In this document: in pieces, positions 5,335 to 6,260 of the stretch
Layout of the letters: each line of letters begins with the position of its first letter
Position numbering within the stretch: the first letter of the stretch is position 1
NCBI GenBank assembly: GCA_005240015.1
Contig: SBBV01000403.1
Location: 1-6,260 of the forward strand
Direction of reading: 5' to 3'
DNA: 6,260 bases
From: Candidatus Odyssella thessalonicensis
Lineage (GTDB): Bacteria > Pseudomonadota > Alphaproteobacteria > Bin65
Made by a program: the position numbers and the translations under genes
The notes under the pieces: generated by a model
What the model saw: the letters and a program-made list of their open reading frames with translations, nothing else
What the model was told of the DNA's origin: nothing
Database searches by the model: none

Positions 5335-6260
5335 GCGCCGCCCTGCCGAGCTTCGCGATCGGCATCGAGGAAGAATACCTCCTCGTCGACAGGAAGACGC
5401 GCGATCTCGCGCATGATCGCCCCGAGGCGTTCATGACCGCGCTCGAGGCCAAGCTCGGCGACCAGGTCAAGCCGGAGTTCCTGACGAGCCAGGTCGAGCT
5501 GGTGACGAAACCCTGCAAAGACATCGCCGAGGCGGGCGCCGAGCTCCGGCACCTTCGGCGCACGGCCGCCGAGATCGCGGGTGAGTTCGGCCTCGCCATC
5601 GTCGCCGCGGCCACGCATCCGTTCGCCGGTTACGAATCGACGATGCCGTCCGACAAGGAGCGCTACAAGATCCTGGCGCGCGACCTGCAGGGCGTCGGCC
5701 GGCGGCTGCTGATCTGCGGCATGCACGTGCACTGCGCGCTCGACGACAACGAGCTCCGCATCGATCTCATGTCGCAGGTCGCCTACTTCCTGCCGCACAT
5801 CCTGGCGCTCAGCACTTCGTCGCCGTTCTGGCGCGGCGAAGACACGGGGTTGAAATCGTACCGCATCGCGGTGTTCGACGAGCTGCCGCGCACCGGCATC
5901 CCCGAGCAGTTCGACAGCTGGGGCGAGTATCAGCGCCATGTCGACATCCTGGTGAAGACCGGGCTCATCGAGGACGCCTCGAAGCTGTGGTGGGACGTGC
6001 GCCCCTCCGCGCGCTTCCCGACGCTCGAGATGCGCATCACCGACGTGCCGACCCTGATCGAGGACACGCTCACCATCGCGGCGCTCTATGTGTGCATCCT
6101 GCGCATGCTGTGGCGCCTGAAGCGCGCGAACCAGCGCTGGCGGCGCTACGCGGCGATGCTGATCGGCGAGAACCGCTGGCGCGCGCAGCGCTACGGCTTC
6201 GACGAGGGCCTCGTCGATTTCGGCAAGGGCGAGATCGTCCCCTACGCCCATCTGCTCGGC
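5331..6260 (+). CDS. Carboxylate-amine ligase, YbdK/GCS2 family (3' end beyond window)
   Basis: The first 310 residues of an ATP-dependent ligase of the glutamate-cysteine ligase 2 family (E. coli YbdK, about 370 residues), so some 60-90 residues are cut off at the right edge. Such enzymes join an amino-acid carboxylate to an amine through an acyl phosphate; YbdK itself has weak glutamate-cysteine ligase activity. Seen in order: IGIEEEYLLVD (10-20) with the metal-binding glutamates, EFLTSQVELVT (49-59), CGMHVHCAL (129-137), LSTSSPFWRGEDTGLKSYR (160-178), LWWDVRPSARFPTLEMRITD (219-238) and GENRWRAQRYG (279-289). The frame is open from GTG 5331 to 6260 with no stop. It starts inside the stop of the amidohydrolase gene (GTGA), so the two are probably translationally coupled. 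Substrates are unknown. Confidence 0.92.
   Translation, partial: MSAALPSFAIGIEEEYLLVDRKTRDLAHDRPEAFMTALEAKLGDQVKPEFLTSQVELVTKPCKDIAEAGAELRHLRRTAAEIAGEFGLAIVAAATHPFAGYESTMPSDKERYKILARDLQGVGRRLLICGMHVHCALDDNELRIDLMSQVAYFLPHILALSTSSPFWRGEDTGLKSYRIAVFDELPRTGIPEQFDSWGEYQRHVDILVKTGLIEDASKLWWDVRPSARFPTLEMRITDVPTLIEDTLTIAALYVCILRMLWRLKRANQRWRRYAAMLIGENRWRAQRYGFDEGLVDFGKGEIVPYAHLLG

Noticed and set aside
5157..6251. Minus-strand open frame of 364 codons opposite the ligase gene
   Set aside because: The plus strand carries an uninterrupted GCS2-family protein with clear motifs; the reverse frame is its shadow.

Overview
The window is GC-rich chromosomal DNA from a proteobacterium. An alphaproteobacterium fits best, judging from the PanB and pyruvate kinase sequences, GTG starts, 4-bp gene overlaps and the COG3931-type N-formylglutamate amidohydrolase; this is inference from composition and gene style. 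No tRNA, rRNA, CRISPR array, insertion sequence or phage gene was seen.

Layout. (1) Positions 1-791 hold the 3' part of a pyruvate kinase gene (pyk) in rearranged form. A few forward codons (1-21) are followed by an inverted copy of the gene's own middle (about 14-464, minus strand), then forward sequence resumes and runs to the stop at 789-791. Deleting 22-464 would restore an in-frame pyk, so the gene looks interrupted by an inverted copy of itself, either truly or by an amplification or assembly fold-back. (2) Positions 792-898 separate two convergent genes and hold a long imperfect inverted repeat built from CTCCGTG/CACGGAG units. (3) Positions 899-3192, minus strand, hold a two-gene transporter operon: an EamA/DMT-type permease followed, with an ATGA overlap, by an MFS permease. 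(4) Positions 3193-3355 are a divergent intergenic region with a perfect TATAAT box reading towards panB. (5) Positions 3356-4147 hold an intact panB (first committed step of pantothenate synthesis). (6) Positions 4148-4542 hold a GC-rich hairpin and a small ORF that looks like an 80-residue two-helix membrane protein broken by a one-base shift. (7) Positions 4543-6260 hold an N-formylglutamate amidohydrolase-family protein overlapping (GTGA) a YbdK/GCS2-type carboxylate-amine ligase that runs off the right edge.

How the genes work together. The two transporters are probably co-translated, but their substrates cannot be read from sequence. The amidohydrolase and ligase are translationally coupled and both handle amide or peptide bonds of amino acids, so they may form a small make-and-break pair for a gamma-glutamyl or similar conjugate; that link is inference. 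PanB is housekeeping and faces away from the transporter operon.

Nothing here is clearly a new system. The points that most deserve checking are the inverted self-copy in pyk, the coupled amidohydrolase/ligase pair, and the broken small membrane protein gene beside it.
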